Shown: piece by piece, positions 26,480 to 35,087 of the stretch
Layout of the letters: the number at the start of each line of letters is the position of its first letter
Numbering within the stretch: the stretch's first letter is position 1
NCBI GenBank assembly: GCA_938011315.1
Contig: CALLUG010000025.1
Location: 1 to 52,632, forward strand
Reading direction: 5' to 3'
Length of the DNA stretch: 52,632 nt
From: an uncultured Flavobacteriaceae bacterium
GTDB taxonomy: Bacteria > Bacteroidota > Bacteroidia > Flavobacteriales > Flavobacteriaceae
Notes under the pieces: generated by a model
Database searches by the model: none
Seen by the model: the letters and a program-made list of their open reading frames with translations, nothing else
What the model was told of the DNA's origin: nothing
Translations under genes and position numbers: made by a program

Positions 26480-27790
26480 TTAAAGCGTAGCAAAATTATT
26501 AATTTGTATCGCTTTAGATTTTAAGTCGTCCATTAAGTTATACAAACCAAAGAAAGAACGATTTATATAAATAAAGTGTTTGGACCCTCTATTGCCGTTC
26601 ATGTTTTTTAGTTCTGTACTTTGAGAATATTTTTTACCTAATTCGGCAATTTTATTAAAAAAAACAGGGTCAGAAAAATCAAACTCATCAACATGATAAG
26701 GCTGTGTAAAAAGAGATAACATTTCGTGAAACAACTCTTTAAAAAATAACTTTTCTTCTTCTGTATCATCTTCACGTAATATTTCTAACTCATATAATTT
26801 AGCTTCAAAAACAACAGGATTGTTAATATTTTTTGTTTCAGCTAACTCAAAATAAGGCGTATAAAAATCATTTGGAACTGTTTTCATACAACCAAAATCA
26901 ATAACAATAAGTTCATGGTTTTTTGAAACTAAAAAATTGCCTGGATGTGGATCTGCATGTACTTTTTTTAGAACATGAATTTGGTACATATAAAAATCCC
27001 ATAAAGCCTGCCCTATTTTCGTTGCAGCAACCTCGTCAGTATTTGTTGCTGTAAACTCTGAAAGGTGAACCCCGTCCATCCAATCCATAGTTAAAATACG
27101 ATTTGAAGAGTACGCTTTATAATACTCTGGAAATTTCAAATTTGGAATATGCTTACAGGCATTAGCAACTTCTATACTTTGAGTTAATTCTAGTTCGTAG
27201 TTAGTTTCTTCTATAAGTTTATTTTCAACTTCCTTAAAGTATTTGTCAGAATCTTTTCCTTTAATATTAAACATCTTAATAGCAATAGGTTTTACTAATG
27301 CTAGATCTGACGAAATACTTTCTGCTATACCTGGATACTGAATTTTTATTGCAAAATGTTTTCCATCCTTAGTAGCGCGGTGTACTTGACCTATACTCGC
27401 TGCATTTTGAGAGCGTGAAGAAAAAGTATCAAAAACATCATTAGGGTGCTTGCCAAAGTATTTTTTAAATGTTTTTACAACCAAAGGAGGAGATAAAGGA
27501 GGAACAGAAAATTGTGACAACGAAAACTGTTCTACATAAGCCTGTGGCAGTATGCTTTTTTCCATACTGAGCATTTGTGCTACTTTTAGAGCACTACCTT
27601 TAAGTTTTTTAAGCCCTTCATAAATGTCTGAAGCGTTCGATTTGTCTAAGCGCTCTTTAGCAACCTCTTCGCTATTTACCAACTTATCGCCATAATACTT
27701 TAGGTAATTTACCCCTACTTTTGCACCAGTTTGTATTAGTTTTCCTGCGCGGCGTATTTTCCCCGTAGGGATTTTATCAATAGTGTTCAT
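26480..27790 (-). CDS. UbiB/ABC1/AarF-type atypical kinase
   Basis: 436 residues, ADCK/UbiB family, ATPases that support quinone biosynthesis and lipid handling. The KxGQ motif is seen at GSALKVAQMLS (replacing KLGQ), the Ala-rich loop and GQ at NAASIGQVHRA, the ATP lysine at FAIKIQYPG, and the catalytic region at HADPHPGNFLV plus IVIDFG. No C-terminal transmembrane pair is obvious. A TetR-like regulator lies 21 bp upstream, a pair I recall in other Flavobacteriia. These bacteria use menaquinone, so the substrate pathway is unclear. Confidence 0.9.
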   Translation of the reverse strand: MNTIDKIPTGKIRRAGKLIQTGAKVGVNYLKYYGDKLVNSEEVAKERLDKSNASDIYEGLKKLKGSALKVAQMLSMEKSILPQAYVEQFSLSQFSVPPLSPPLVVKTFKKYFGKHPNDVFDTFSSRSQNAASIGQVHRATKDGKHFAIKIQYPGIAESISSDLALVKPIAIKMFNIKGKDSDKYFKEVENKLIEETNYELELTQSIEVANACKHIPNLKFPEYYKAYSSNRILTMDWMDGVHLSEFTATNTDEVAATKIGQALWDFYMYQIHVLKKVHADPHPGNFLVSKNHELIVIDFGCMKTVPNDFYTPYFELAETKNINNPVVFEAKLYELEILREDDTEEEKLFFKELFHEMLSLFTQPYHVDEFDFSDPVFFNKIAELGKKYSQSTELKNMNGNRGSKHFIYINRSFFGLYNLMDDLKSKAIQINNFATL

Positions 27791-27811
27791 AGCAATACAT
27801 TTGGATTTAAG

Positions 27812-28471
27812 TTATACTCTAAAGGGGACTTTTTCTTTAATAATAAATTTCCCTAGGTCTAAAACGCTTTTCAGGGGTTGGGTGTTTATCAAATCAAACG
27901 TTGTATTGATTGCTTTTTCTATAAAAACATCTGTTTTTTCAAACGAAGACGATTCATCATCTAGCCAAAACTTTAAGGTAATTAACATTTGTACCCACGC
28001 CCCCTCTTGTAAAGCTCTATCTTGAATTTTTTGAATCTTATCTTGTTTAACATCTAGAGTATCAATTTCTAAAGCACTAATATAGGTTTTAAAATGTTGT
28101 TTTAGCCCTTCTAAAACAGATAGAGATTTCAACGCATTTTTATGTTTGGATAGTGCATAAACAACGTAAGACCTATTGGCTGTTAATGTTTCAAAAAAAG
28201 TAAAGTAAAAACTCAACAATTTATTTCGTTGGTTAAACTCATTGTACTCTTCATTCTTTTTTAATAGCGATAATGTGTTTACAAAAAATGTTGTAAAGAT
28301 TTCCTTTTCTAAGGTTTTAAACGAATTAAAAACGTTGTAAAATGCCGCTTCTTCAAACCCATTGTCTTTTGAAAATTTATATACAGATGATGGATTTTTA
28401 TCATGCTCTAAGACATAATCTATGTATTTAGTGATAATTAGCTTTGAGGTTACTGTTTTTGTTTTAGCCAT
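27812..28471 (-). CDS. TetR-like protein paired with the UbiB kinase
   Basis: 219 residues from ATG at complement 28469-28471. A longer frame begins with GTG at 28489, but that codon overlaps a perfect -7 element, so the shorter start is right. The N-terminal part (KLIITKYIDYVLEHDKNPSSVYKFSKDNGF to YNVF) resembles a TetR helix-turn-helix, less basic than usual. The C-terminal domain resembles the TetR_C of flavobacterial members. It may regulate or accompany the UbiB kinase 21 bp downstream. Confidence 0.8.
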   Translation of the reverse strand: MAKTKTVTSKLIITKYIDYVLEHDKNPSSVYKFSKDNGFEEAAFYNVFNSFKTLEKEIFTTFFVNTLSLLKKNEEYNEFNQRNKLLSFYFTFFETLTANRSYVVYALSKHKNALKSLSVLEGLKQHFKTYISALEIDTLDVKQDKIQKIQDRALQEGAWVQMLITLKFWLDDESSSFEKTDVFIEKAINTTFDLINTQPLKSVLDLGKFIIKEKVPFRV

Positions 28472-28486
28472 AACTACGTTTTTACA

Positions 28487-28494
28487 CAAAGATA
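28487..28494 (-). promoter_or_regulatory. -7 element (TATCTTTG) of the TetR-like/UbiB unit
   Basis: The exact TAnnTTTG on the minus strand lies 15 bp before the ATG at 28471. It overlaps the upstream alternative GTG, which therefore cannot be the start if this promoter is used. Confidence 0.55.
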
Positions 28495-28542
28495 ACTAAT
28501 GTTTAATATAATTATGTTAAAGTTAAACAAAATTACAGTAGC

Positions 28543-28580
28543 AAATAATTTTAGACAGACCTGTCTGTTTAAAATTATTT
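28543..28580 (+). promoter_or_regulatory. 38-bp palindromic operator before the TetR gene
   Basis: A near-perfect palindrome with only two mismatched symmetric pairs. Its core GACAGACCTGTCTGTTT (28554-28570) recurs as GACATACCAGTCTGTTT before the SDR gene. It ends 16 bp before the TetR ATG and covers the expected -33 region (a TATCTTTA lies at 28585-28592). TetR repressors commonly bind such sites, so this is the likely autoregulatory operator. Confidence 0.75.
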
Positions 28581-28596
28581 TATATATCTTTACACC

Positions 28597-29160
28597 ATGA
28601 AAAATTCTTTGGTAAAAGAACATATTATACAAACGGCATCTAAACTTTTTTATGAAAAAGGGTATAATCTTACAGGGGTAAACGAAATTATTAAGGTGGC
28701 TGGAATCGCCAAAGCAACACTATATAGTCATTTTAAATCTAAAGAAGATTTGTGCATTGCGTTTTTGAAATATAAAAACACCTCGTTTTTAGAAGACATC
28801 AAAGCACATACAAAAATGGCTAAGATTGGTAAGGTACAAATTTTAGCCTTATTCGATTTTTTAAAAGATTTCTTTAACACAAACGACTTTAATGGATGTT
28901 GGTGTATTAATACAATTTCTGAAATACCACATAATAACATTAATATTAAGGCAGAAATTAAAGCTCAAAAATTAATTTTTTTGAAATTTATTGAAACCCT
29001 AATAACAGATAACACAAAGGGTTTAGATAATTCAAAAATTGAATCTTTAGCCAAACAAATATATGTATTGTATGAAGGATCCGTGGCAGAAAGCCATCTG
29101 CACAGTGCTATTTGGCCAATAGAATTTGCACAAAAAACTTGTGAGAAATTACTAAACTAA
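28597..29160 (+). CDS. TetR/AcrR family transcriptional repressor
   Basis: 187 residues. The N-terminal helix-turn-helix is textbook: IIQTASKLFYEKGYNLTGV, then AGIAKATLYSHFKSKEDL. The C-terminal ligand domain contains CWCINTISE, with a conserved Cys-Trp pattern seen in NemR-like repressors that sense electrophiles; that comparison is inference. It sits between two copies of one operator motif and directly before an SDR oxidoreductase (63-bp gap), so it probably represses itself and the SDR gene until a small molecule releases it. Confidence 0.93.
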   Translation: MKNSLVKEHIIQTASKLFYEKGYNLTGVNEIIKVAGIAKATLYSHFKSKEDLCIAFLKYKNTSFLEDIKAHTKMAKIGKVQILALFDFLKDFFNTNDFNGCWCINTISEIPHNNINIKAEIKAQKLIFLKFIETLITDNTKGLDNSKIESLAKQIYVLYEGSVAESHLHSAIWPIEFAQKTCEKLLN

Positions 29161-29180
29161 AAAAAATTTAAAAAACAACA

Positions 29181-29197
29181 GACATACCAGTCTGTTT
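29181..29197 (+). promoter_or_regulatory. Second operator copy, before the SDR gene
   Basis: GACATACCAGTCTGTTT shares 15 of 17 bases with the core of the palindrome at 28554-28570. It lies 26 bp before the SDR ATG and in the TetR-SDR gap, implying that the SDR has its own promoter under the same repressor. Confidence 0.7.
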
Positions 29198-29223
29198 ATT
29201 ATTAATAATTAAATACAAATAAA

Positions 29224-29970
29224 ATGAAAGAATTTGAGAACAAAACAGCCCTTATTATAGGCGGTACAAGTGGAATAGGGTATGCTACGGCACAGTCTTT
29301 ATTACAGGGTGGAGCAACAGTGCATATTGTAGGTAGATCTACAGATAAGGTTGAAAATGCAAACAACCTCGTAAAGCACAAAGCAGACATTACTAATAGT
29401 AATGACGTCAAAGCACTTACAACAGCTATTGAAGGACTAAACAATTTGGACTATTTAGTTAATGCTTCAGGAATTTTTGGTCCAAAATCGTTTTTAGACC
29501 ATACGGTTGCCGATTACGATTCGTACCAAGATTTAAACAGAGGATTCTTTTTTATTACACAAGCGTCTGCAAAAAAAATGAAAGCAACTCAGGGAGGATC
29601 TATTGTAAACGTGGGATCTATGTGGGCCAAACAAGCTGTTAAGGCAACACCCTCGTCTGCATATTCTATGCAAAAGGCGGGCTTACACTCCTTAACACAG
29701 CACTTAGCTATGGAGCTTGCAGAAGACAATATTAGGGTAAATGCAGTATCGCCAGCTGTAGTAAATACGCCTGTATATCATAGTGTTTTTGGCGGAAAGG
29801 AAGAAGCAGAAAAAGCTCTAGAAGGTTTTAATGCCTTTCACCCAATAGGACGAAACGGAACACCCGACGATGTTGCTAATAGTATTACCTTCCTTTTATC
29901 GGATAAAGCGTCTTGGGTTACTGGTGCTATTTGGGATACCGATGGAGGCGTTATTGCTGGTAGAAATTAA
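29224..29970 (+). CDS. Short-chain dehydrogenase/reductase (SDR)
   Basis: 248 residues, classical SDR. The cofactor motif is [12 protein letters not shown] (TGxxxGxG variant GTSGIG), the structural motif NASG sits near LVNASGIFG, and the catalytic Tyr and Lys are in SAYSMQKAG with Ser at VGSMWA. The end [15 protein letters not shown] is typical. It reduces or oxidises an alcohol or ketone with NAD(P)H. Linked to the TetR upstream by a shared operator, it is probably induced by a reactive or toxic carbonyl. The exact substrate is unknown. A strong terminator follows. Confidence 0.92.
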   Translation: MKEFENKTALIIGGTSGIGYATAQSLLQGGATVHIVGRSTDKVENANNLVKHKADITNSNDVKALTTAIEGLNNLDYLVNASGIFGPKSFLDHTVADYDSYQDLNRGFFFITQASAKKMKATQGGSIVNVGSMWAKQAVKATPSSAYSMQKAGLHSLTQHLAMELAEDNIRVNAVSPAVVNTPVYHSVFGGKEEAEKALEGFNAFHPIGRNGTPDDVANSITFLLSDKASWVTGAIWDTDGGVIAGRN

Positions 29971-30024
29971 ACTATAAAGCAAAATTGAATACATTTACAT
30001 CAATTAATGCTTTATAATTCTCAT

Positions 30025-30060
30025 AAAAGCAAGATGCCCCTTTTGGGGCATCTTGCTTTT
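30025..30060. terminator. Perfect 16-bp stem terminator after the SDR gene
   Basis: AAAAGCAAGATGCCCC, TTTT loop, GGGGCATCTTGCTTTT. A perfect hairpin with A and T runs on both sides, so it can end transcription from either direction. Confidence 0.92.
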
Positions 30061-30422
30061 ATAAATACTTCATTTTTAACTTTTATTATACTCCTGTTTT
30101 TTTAAAGAAATCCTTGCCGTTTAAATACATAAATTTCAAATGCAGGTAATCACTTTATCGAAAAATTATATTTTTATTAACTTATATTGTTTTTTTATTC
30201 TACATTAGCACTAAATAGACTGTAAGTATATTCATATCTATAGCTATTAGTAGTTATATAACTAAGTAAACAGCGTAAACTTAGAACCATCCGATTTACG
30301 GAGTTAAAAACTAACAAAATAGTTTTAGCTTTGGAAACGTAAAATGTGAGTGCAAACGGTCGGAATTATCAAAAACAGCGACCTTAAAGTCTGCAGTTTG
30401 ATGTAAATTTATTTTTTTTAAT
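30061..30422. other. Intergenic region of about 360 bp
   Basis: AT-rich and full of stops. It should hold the promoter of the propeller lipoprotein: TTTG near 30398 and a TAAATTTA shortly after are candidates, but the spacing is poor. No RNA gene or repeat recognised. Confidence 0.45.
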
Positions 30423-31433
30423 ATGAAAACAAACGTTATACTAATAATTAGTTTAATACTGGCAATGTCCTGCTCTAGTAAGGAAACGCACAAAATACTA
30501 GAGATAGCAACCAAATTAGAATCAGCTCCTTTGTCTAAAAGTCTTGCACTTATTGACTCTGTAACACTAGACCCTAAAAATCAGTTCTTAAACTCAATTG
30601 ATAAAATATTTGTAAAAAAAAGATACTACCTTCTAAACAGATTTGATCAAAAAGCCGTTCACGTGTTTAGCCGTGAAGGAGACTTACAAAAGGTTCTAAA
30701 ACTGCCTTTTGAAAGTTCTGAACCTGTATATGATTTTCTTATTGACAGCACCCAAAATAAAATAGAACTTTTAAGCCCATCAGGGATATACGACTACAAT
30801 TTAAATGATTTCAGTTTCATAAAAAAAAGAAAGCTCAGCAATTTTGCAACACGTTTTACAAAAGTTAAGGACTACTATTATTTTGTGTGTGGAGGTGGAT
30901 CTGGTAATTATTTTTCTGTAGCAGACAGTAATTTAACTCACCTATATGGTTACTTGCCCAAGTTTCCGGCGCATAATAAACATCCTCACAATTCTTTTAT
31001 TAAAATTAACGATACGCACCATTTATTTACAAATTATAACAATACCCTGTATTCTATAGAGGATGTTAAGCTAGAAAAAGGCGTTACTTTTTCTTTTGAT
31101 AATAAAATAATTCACGATAATGAATTGTGGGATATCCCAAAACTAAACAGAAGCCAATTTCAGTACGATGCCGTGTTAGAAAGATTTGTGTTCTCCGTTC
31201 AAAATCATTTGTTCTTTTCGTACACAAAAAACCAATCATATTATGCTTGTTTACTCAACACAGCAAGTGAAAAAACATCCCGCTATAAGATAAACGACGT
31301 ATTGAACGATGTTACCAACCAAAATGGATTTCCGTATATTATTGGAACCGCTGAAGATAAGTATTTTATTTCCTTAGATTTATCAGAAAGCGATGACATA
31401 AAACTATATATTTTGGAACCAACAGCAAGCTAA
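30423..31433 (+). CDS. 6-bladed beta-propeller lipoprotein
   Basis: 336 residues. Lipoprotein signal with lipobox AMSC (Cys17). The mature part has repeated blade-like units: KIFVKKRYYLLNRFDQKAVHVFSREGDLQKVL (blade 1) and later FDNKIIH and YFISLDLSE segments. This resembles the Bacteroidota DUF4934-like 6-bladed propellers. Many are surface proteins of unknown ligand. Monocistronic, followed by the MITE-like element. Confidence 0.78.
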   Translation: MKTNVILIISLILAMSCSSKETHKILEIATKLESAPLSKSLALIDSVTLDPKNQFLNSIDKIFVKKRYYLLNRFDQKAVHVFSREGDLQKVLKLPFESSEPVYDFLIDSTQNKIELLSPSGIYDYNLNDFSFIKKRKLSNFATRFTKVKDYYYFVCGGGSGNYFSVADSNLTHLYGYLPKFPAHNKHPHNSFIKINDTHHLFTNYNNTLYSIEDVKLEKGVTFSFDNKIIHDNELWDIPKLNRSQFQYDAVLERFVFSVQNHLFFSYTKNQSYYACLLNTASEKTSRYKINDVLNDVTNQNGFPYIIGTAEDKYFISLDLSESDDIKLYILEPTAS

Positions 31434-31464
31434 ATCAAGTCAAATTAGCTAAGAGTATTAATAA

Positions 31465-31626
31465 TACCAATTATTATAACTCAAAATAAACTATATCATT
31501 CGTTTCTATTGCTCTATATGTAAATATAAAACCTAAATGTAGCTAAGCTTATGTTTAGGGTTTCTATGTCATCTAAGCATACTATATTTCAAGTTAGTTA
31601 TAGTTCATTTTAAATAACAATTGGTA
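31465..31626 (+). repeat. MITE-like element, copy A
   Basis: 162 bp with imperfect terminal inverted repeats of about 28-31 bp: TACCAATTATTATAACTC at the left, and a right end whose complement begins TACCAATTGTTATTTAAAAT. Copy B at 50265-50421 is the same sequence in inverse orientation over its whole length (TATATCATTCGTTTCTATTG is identical). It encodes nothing. Confidence 0.85.
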
Positions 31627-31697
31627 TAAAAAAGTTTGTTTCTTAGCTACTGTGCTTGTTTTTAAAACCTAACCCATATACCAAACCACTCTCTGGT

Positions 31698-33641
31698 CTA
31701 GTCGTCTAATTTTTCGTAATCGGAATTTAGACTTTTATACTCTGGAACTATTTTTTTTATTCTCTTAACAATATCTGTGTTGTTTCGTTGTTTAGCGATG
31801 TCAATGAGTTCGCTAACTTTCTTGCTTACCATATCAAACTGATCATTATTTTCTTTTACAATCATAATTTTTTCATGATATGTTGGCAATGTAATGGACT
31901 TATCATTAAGCAGTTCTTCATAAAGCTTCTCACCGGGCCTTAGTCCTATTGCTTTAATTTTTATGTCTTCGTCTGGAATAAATCCTGCTAATCGAATCAT
32001 TTTATTAGCTAAATCAATAATTTTAACGGCTTTTCCCATGTCGAAAATAAAAATTTCACCTCCTTTACCCATCGAACTTGCCTCCATTACAAGCTGACAA
32101 GCTTCAGGAATAGTCATAAAATATCTAATAATATCAGGATGGGTAATGGTTACGGGACCACCATCTGCTATTTGTTTTTTAAATAAAGGAACTACCGAGC
32201 CGTTAGAACCTAGTACATTTCCAAAACGTGTGGTAATATACTTTGTAGGGCTCGTGTTGTCTTTTTGCAACTTGTTAAAAAAGGATTGCACGTACATTTC
32301 TGCTACTCGCTTGCTTGCGCCCATAACATTGCTAGGGTTTACAGCTTTATCTGTGGAAATAAACACAAAACGTTCTGCATTATACTTGGCAGCTAAGTCA
32401 GTAAGATTTTTTGTGCCTTTAATGTTAACAGATACAGCTTGAGATGGCGTTTTTTCCATTAGGGGAACGTGCTTATAAGCTGCACAGTGGTAAATAACGT
32501 GTGGCTGAAATGTTTTAAAAATATGTTCTACATTTTCTTTATCTCTTATGTCGCAAAGAATAGGATGAAAATTTAGCTCGCTATATTGTGCTTTTACTCT
32601 CAAGGTAAGATCATGCAAAGGCGTTTCTGCTTGGTCTAAAACAATTAACTGCTTGGGTTTGTATTTGCCCAATTGGTTTACAATTTCAGAACCTATAGAC
32701 CCCGCACCTCCCGTTACAAACACAGTTTTATCTTTTATTAAATCTAGTATTTTTAGGTTATTTATTTGTATAGGTTTGCGCTCTAACAAATCTTCTATTT
32801 GTATATTTTGAATGTCTTTGTTAACGCCACTATTAATATCTATTTCAGAAATAGAAGGCGCTCTATATATTTTTATATTATGATCGATACAATCTTCAAT
32901 TAACTGAACATTTTCATCATCTTTTAAGTCATCTTCTAAAATAATTAAACCATTACATCTGTTAGAGCGTATAAGCACGTGTGCTTTTCGTCCTAAAAAC
33001 AAAATTGGTAAGCCAAAAATTTGTTTCTTTTTGTTTGACTCTTGTCTATCCAAAAAGCCAAGAACCTTAAAGCGTCTAGGAAATTCATTTTCTATAGCTA
33101 CCGCTATAGAAATAGCATTTTGTGAGGTTCCTAGAATAAAAATGCGTTCTATCCCAGCTTGATTTTTAATTAAGACCTTGCTATAAACTTGCTTTGCAAT
33201 AGCTCTATACAAAAATAAACCAACAAATAAGCTGGAAAAAAACAAGATTAAAAATATCCAACTGTATATATACGTTCCGAGAAGTTTTAAATTAATATAG
33301 TTTAAAACAATAAGTGTCATTGCCGAAAAGCTAGAGGCCAAAAGCAATTTAATTGCATCTACATAACTAGAATGCCGTATTAAGCCAACATAAGTTTTAA
33401 ACAGTAAAAAAAAGATTAAACTTATAGCGACACCTAGTAAAAAAGGTAGCAAAAAAAAACGATTAAAAAAACGAAAAGAAAAATCGTTGGTAATAAACCC
33501 AGCTAAAATTAAAGAAAAAACTACAATTTGTGTGTCCCAAAATAGCACAAGCCATCGAGGCAGGTAACCTACGTTTTCAACTCCAAATTTAAAAAGCGTG
33601 TTTTTTAAAACCAGCCTCATGACTTCTTTTACCTTGTCCAT
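31698..33641 (-). CDS. Membrane nucleotide-sugar 4,6-dehydratase (CapD/WbpM/FlaA1 family)
   Basis: 647 residues from ATG at complement 33639-33641. A longer frame begins at GTG 33662, but that codon overlaps a perfect -7 element. The N-terminal third has four transmembrane helices (about 25-150), then a Rossmann-like domain (KQIFGLPILFLGRK), then the extended SDR domain: FVTGGAGSIGSEIV with catalytic STDKAVNPSNVMGASK. That SDxAVxPxNxMGxxK is the inverting/retaining 4,6-dehydratase group. It makes UDP-sugar intermediates for capsule, O-antigen or glycan synthesis. No glycan genes flank it. Confidence 0.93.
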   Translation of the reverse strand: MDKVKEVMRLVLKNTLFKFGVENVGYLPRWLVLFWDTQIVVFSLILAGFITNDFSFRFFNRFFLLPFLLGVAISLIFFLLFKTYVGLIRHSSYVDAIKLLLASSFSAMTLIVLNYINLKLLGTYIYSWIFLILFFSSLFVGLFLYRAIAKQVYSKVLIKNQAGIERIFILGTSQNAISIAVAIENEFPRRFKVLGFLDRQESNKKKQIFGLPILFLGRKAHVLIRSNRCNGLIILEDDLKDDENVQLIEDCIDHNIKIYRAPSISEIDINSGVNKDIQNIQIEDLLERKPIQINNLKILDLIKDKTVFVTGGAGSIGSEIVNQLGKYKPKQLIVLDQAETPLHDLTLRVKAQYSELNFHPILCDIRDKENVEHIFKTFQPHVIYHCAAYKHVPLMEKTPSQAVSVNIKGTKNLTDLAAKYNAERFVFISTDKAVNPSNVMGASKRVAEMYVQSFFNKLQKDNTSPTKYITTRFGNVLGSNGSVVPLFKKQIADGGPVTITHPDIIRYFMTIPEACQLVMEASSMGKGGEIFIFDMGKAVKIIDLANKMIRLAGFIPDEDIKIKAIGLRPGEKLYEELLNDKSITLPTYHEKIMIVKENNDQFDMVSKKVSELIDIAKQRNNTDIVKRIKKIVPEYKSLNSDYEKLDD

Positions 33642-33661
33642 ATCACATAAAGTACAAAGCA

Positions 33662-33669
33662 CAAATTTA
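33662..33669 (-). promoter_or_regulatory. -7 element (TAAATTTG) of the dehydratase gene
   Basis: The exact -7 motif on the minus strand. Its last G is the first base of an in-frame GTG, so the start must be the ATG 21 bp further, with a leader of about 14 nt. Confidence 0.55.
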
Positions 33670-33854
33670 AGTATTTAGGCGTTCTTTTAATATTTTTTTG
33701 TTAATAATTGTCCACTAAGATGCTATAAAACAATTAATTTTTAATTAAACATTATTTTTAATTAATAATTAATTATTGTTTATCAATATTTTTTAAGACA
33801 TTTGTACTTCAATTATAAATTAATAAAATTATTATTTTAAAATGCAACTAGCTT

Positions 33855-34370
33855 ATGAAAAAATTATCGCTACTTAAGGCTATTATAGATTATATCTGGA
33901 TAATTACCTGTATTCCGCTTAGTATCATACTGCCATTTTTTTGTATCTATATGTTTATTGACTCTAGTGTGTTAAGCTTTGTTTTTAGCAATAACATTAT
34001 TGGTACAAAAACATCTATATTAAGTTTGCAATATTTTAGTATAGGTGTCATACTAACAATATTTACAGCCTTATACTGCTTTTATTTGTTTAGAAAAACA
34101 TTGGTTTATTTTAAAAATGCAATGCCATTTCATACCAGTGTTATTTATAATTTTAACATTATAGGGCAATTACTTATCGCCGTAAGTCTAGTAAGCATTA
34201 TGCTACTCATACTATTTGTAGTAGTATTACATCAAGAATTTAATTTTGTTACTAACTTAGGGATAATTCCTTATTTAGTATTGCTAAGTCTTGGACTTTT
34301 TTTTATGATACTGAGCCAAGTGTTTAAAATGGCAAAACACACAAAACAAGAAAACGACCTAACCATATAG
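33855..34370 (+). CDS. DUF2975 membrane protein
   Basis: 171 residues with four transmembrane helices (about 15-37, 55-80, 100-122 and 130-160), short loops, and a charged C-terminal tail. It is followed after 2 bp by an HTH gene, the typical arrangement of DUF2975 proteins with Xre-type regulators. Probably a membrane sensor or partner of that regulator. No enzymatic motifs. A GACATTTG upstream only approximates a -7 element. Confidence 0.85.
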   Translation: MKKLSLLKAIIDYIWIITCIPLSIILPFFCIYMFIDSSVLSFVFSNNIIGTKTSILSLQYFSIGVILTIFTALYCFYLFRKTLVYFKNAMPFHTSVIYNFNIIGQLLIAVSLVSIMLLILFVVVLHQEFNFVTNLGIIPYLVLLSLGLFFMILSQVFKMAKHTKQENDLTI

Positions 34371-34372
34371 TA

Positions 34373-34579
34373 ATGGCTATAATTGTAACCCTCGATGTAG
34401 TGCTTGCTAAACGAAAAATGAAGAGCAAAGATTTAGCAAAAAAAATAGGTATTACTACGGCAAATCTTTCTATCCTAAAATCAGGAAAAGCCAAGGCTAT
34501 ACGGTTTACCACGCTCGAAGCTATTTGCAAGGCGTTAAATTGCCAGCCTAGTGACATTTTGGAGTATCGCGAACACTAA
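34373..34579 (+). CDS. Small Xre-type HTH regulator (YozG-like)
   Basis: 68 residues. A complete lambda-repressor-type helix-turn-helix: LAKRKMKSKDLAKKIGITTANLSILKSGKAKAIRFTTLEAICKALNCQPSDILEY. Only two bp separate it from DUF2975, so the pair forms an operon and probably acts together. Targets cannot be seen. Confidence 0.92.
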   Translation: MAIIVTLDVVLAKRKMKSKDLAKKIGITTANLSILKSGKAKAIRFTTLEAICKALNCQPSDILEYREH

Positions 34580-34684
34580 ATAAGTCACAAAAAACACTAT
34601 ATTAGTTGCTCAAAAACTCATCAATAAAAACCTGTTATTCCTAAGCTTAATACATGGTAAAAACACACAATAACTTTTACAACT

Positions 34685-35044
34685 ATGAAAAAAGTATACT
34701 ACCTAAAAACTTGTAATACCTGTACACGAATTTTAAAAGACATTGCGGTAACATCAGAGTTTGTTTTACAAGACATAAAAGAAACCCCAATAACAGTAGA
34801 GCAACTAGAACAAATGTTTGCCTTATCGGGAACTTACGAAGCCCTGTTTAGTAAACGCGCAAAACGTTATAAAGAAATGGGACTAAAAGATCAAAATCTT
34901 ACAGAAAAAGATTTTAGACACTATATATTAGAGCATTACACTTTTTTAAAACGTCCTGTAATTATTATAGAAAGCTCTATTTTTGTAGGAAACTCTGTCA
35001 AAACAGTTCAAGAGGCAAAAACATTTCTGAAAAATAATATATAA
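34685..35044 (+). CDS. ArsC/Spx-family thioredoxin-fold protein
   Basis: 119 residues, arsenate reductase (ArsC)/YffB family. The N-terminal active-site cysteines CNTC (10-13) are in YYLKTCNTCTRIL. The C-terminal FLKRPVIIIESSIFVGNS matches the RPVI motif of the ArsC group. Whether it reduces arsenate, or like Spx acts on other partners, cannot be told. No ars operon flanks it, so a housekeeping role is plausible. Confidence 0.87.
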   Translation: MKKVYYLKTCNTCTRILKDIAVTSEFVLQDIKETPITVEQLEQMFALSGTYEALFSKRAKRYKEMGLKDQNLTEKDFRHYILEHYTFLKRPVIIIESSIFVGNSVKTVQEAKTFLKNNI

Positions 35045-35055
35045 GTCGGTTTTAT

Positions 35056-35063
35056 TACCTTTG
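35056..35063 (+). promoter_or_regulatory. -7 element (TACCTTTG) of the yicC operon
   Basis: Exact consensus 25 bp before the yicC ATG. No clear -33. Confidence 0.5.
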
Positions 35064-35087
35064 CTCAACTTTTAATTTATTTTAGTA

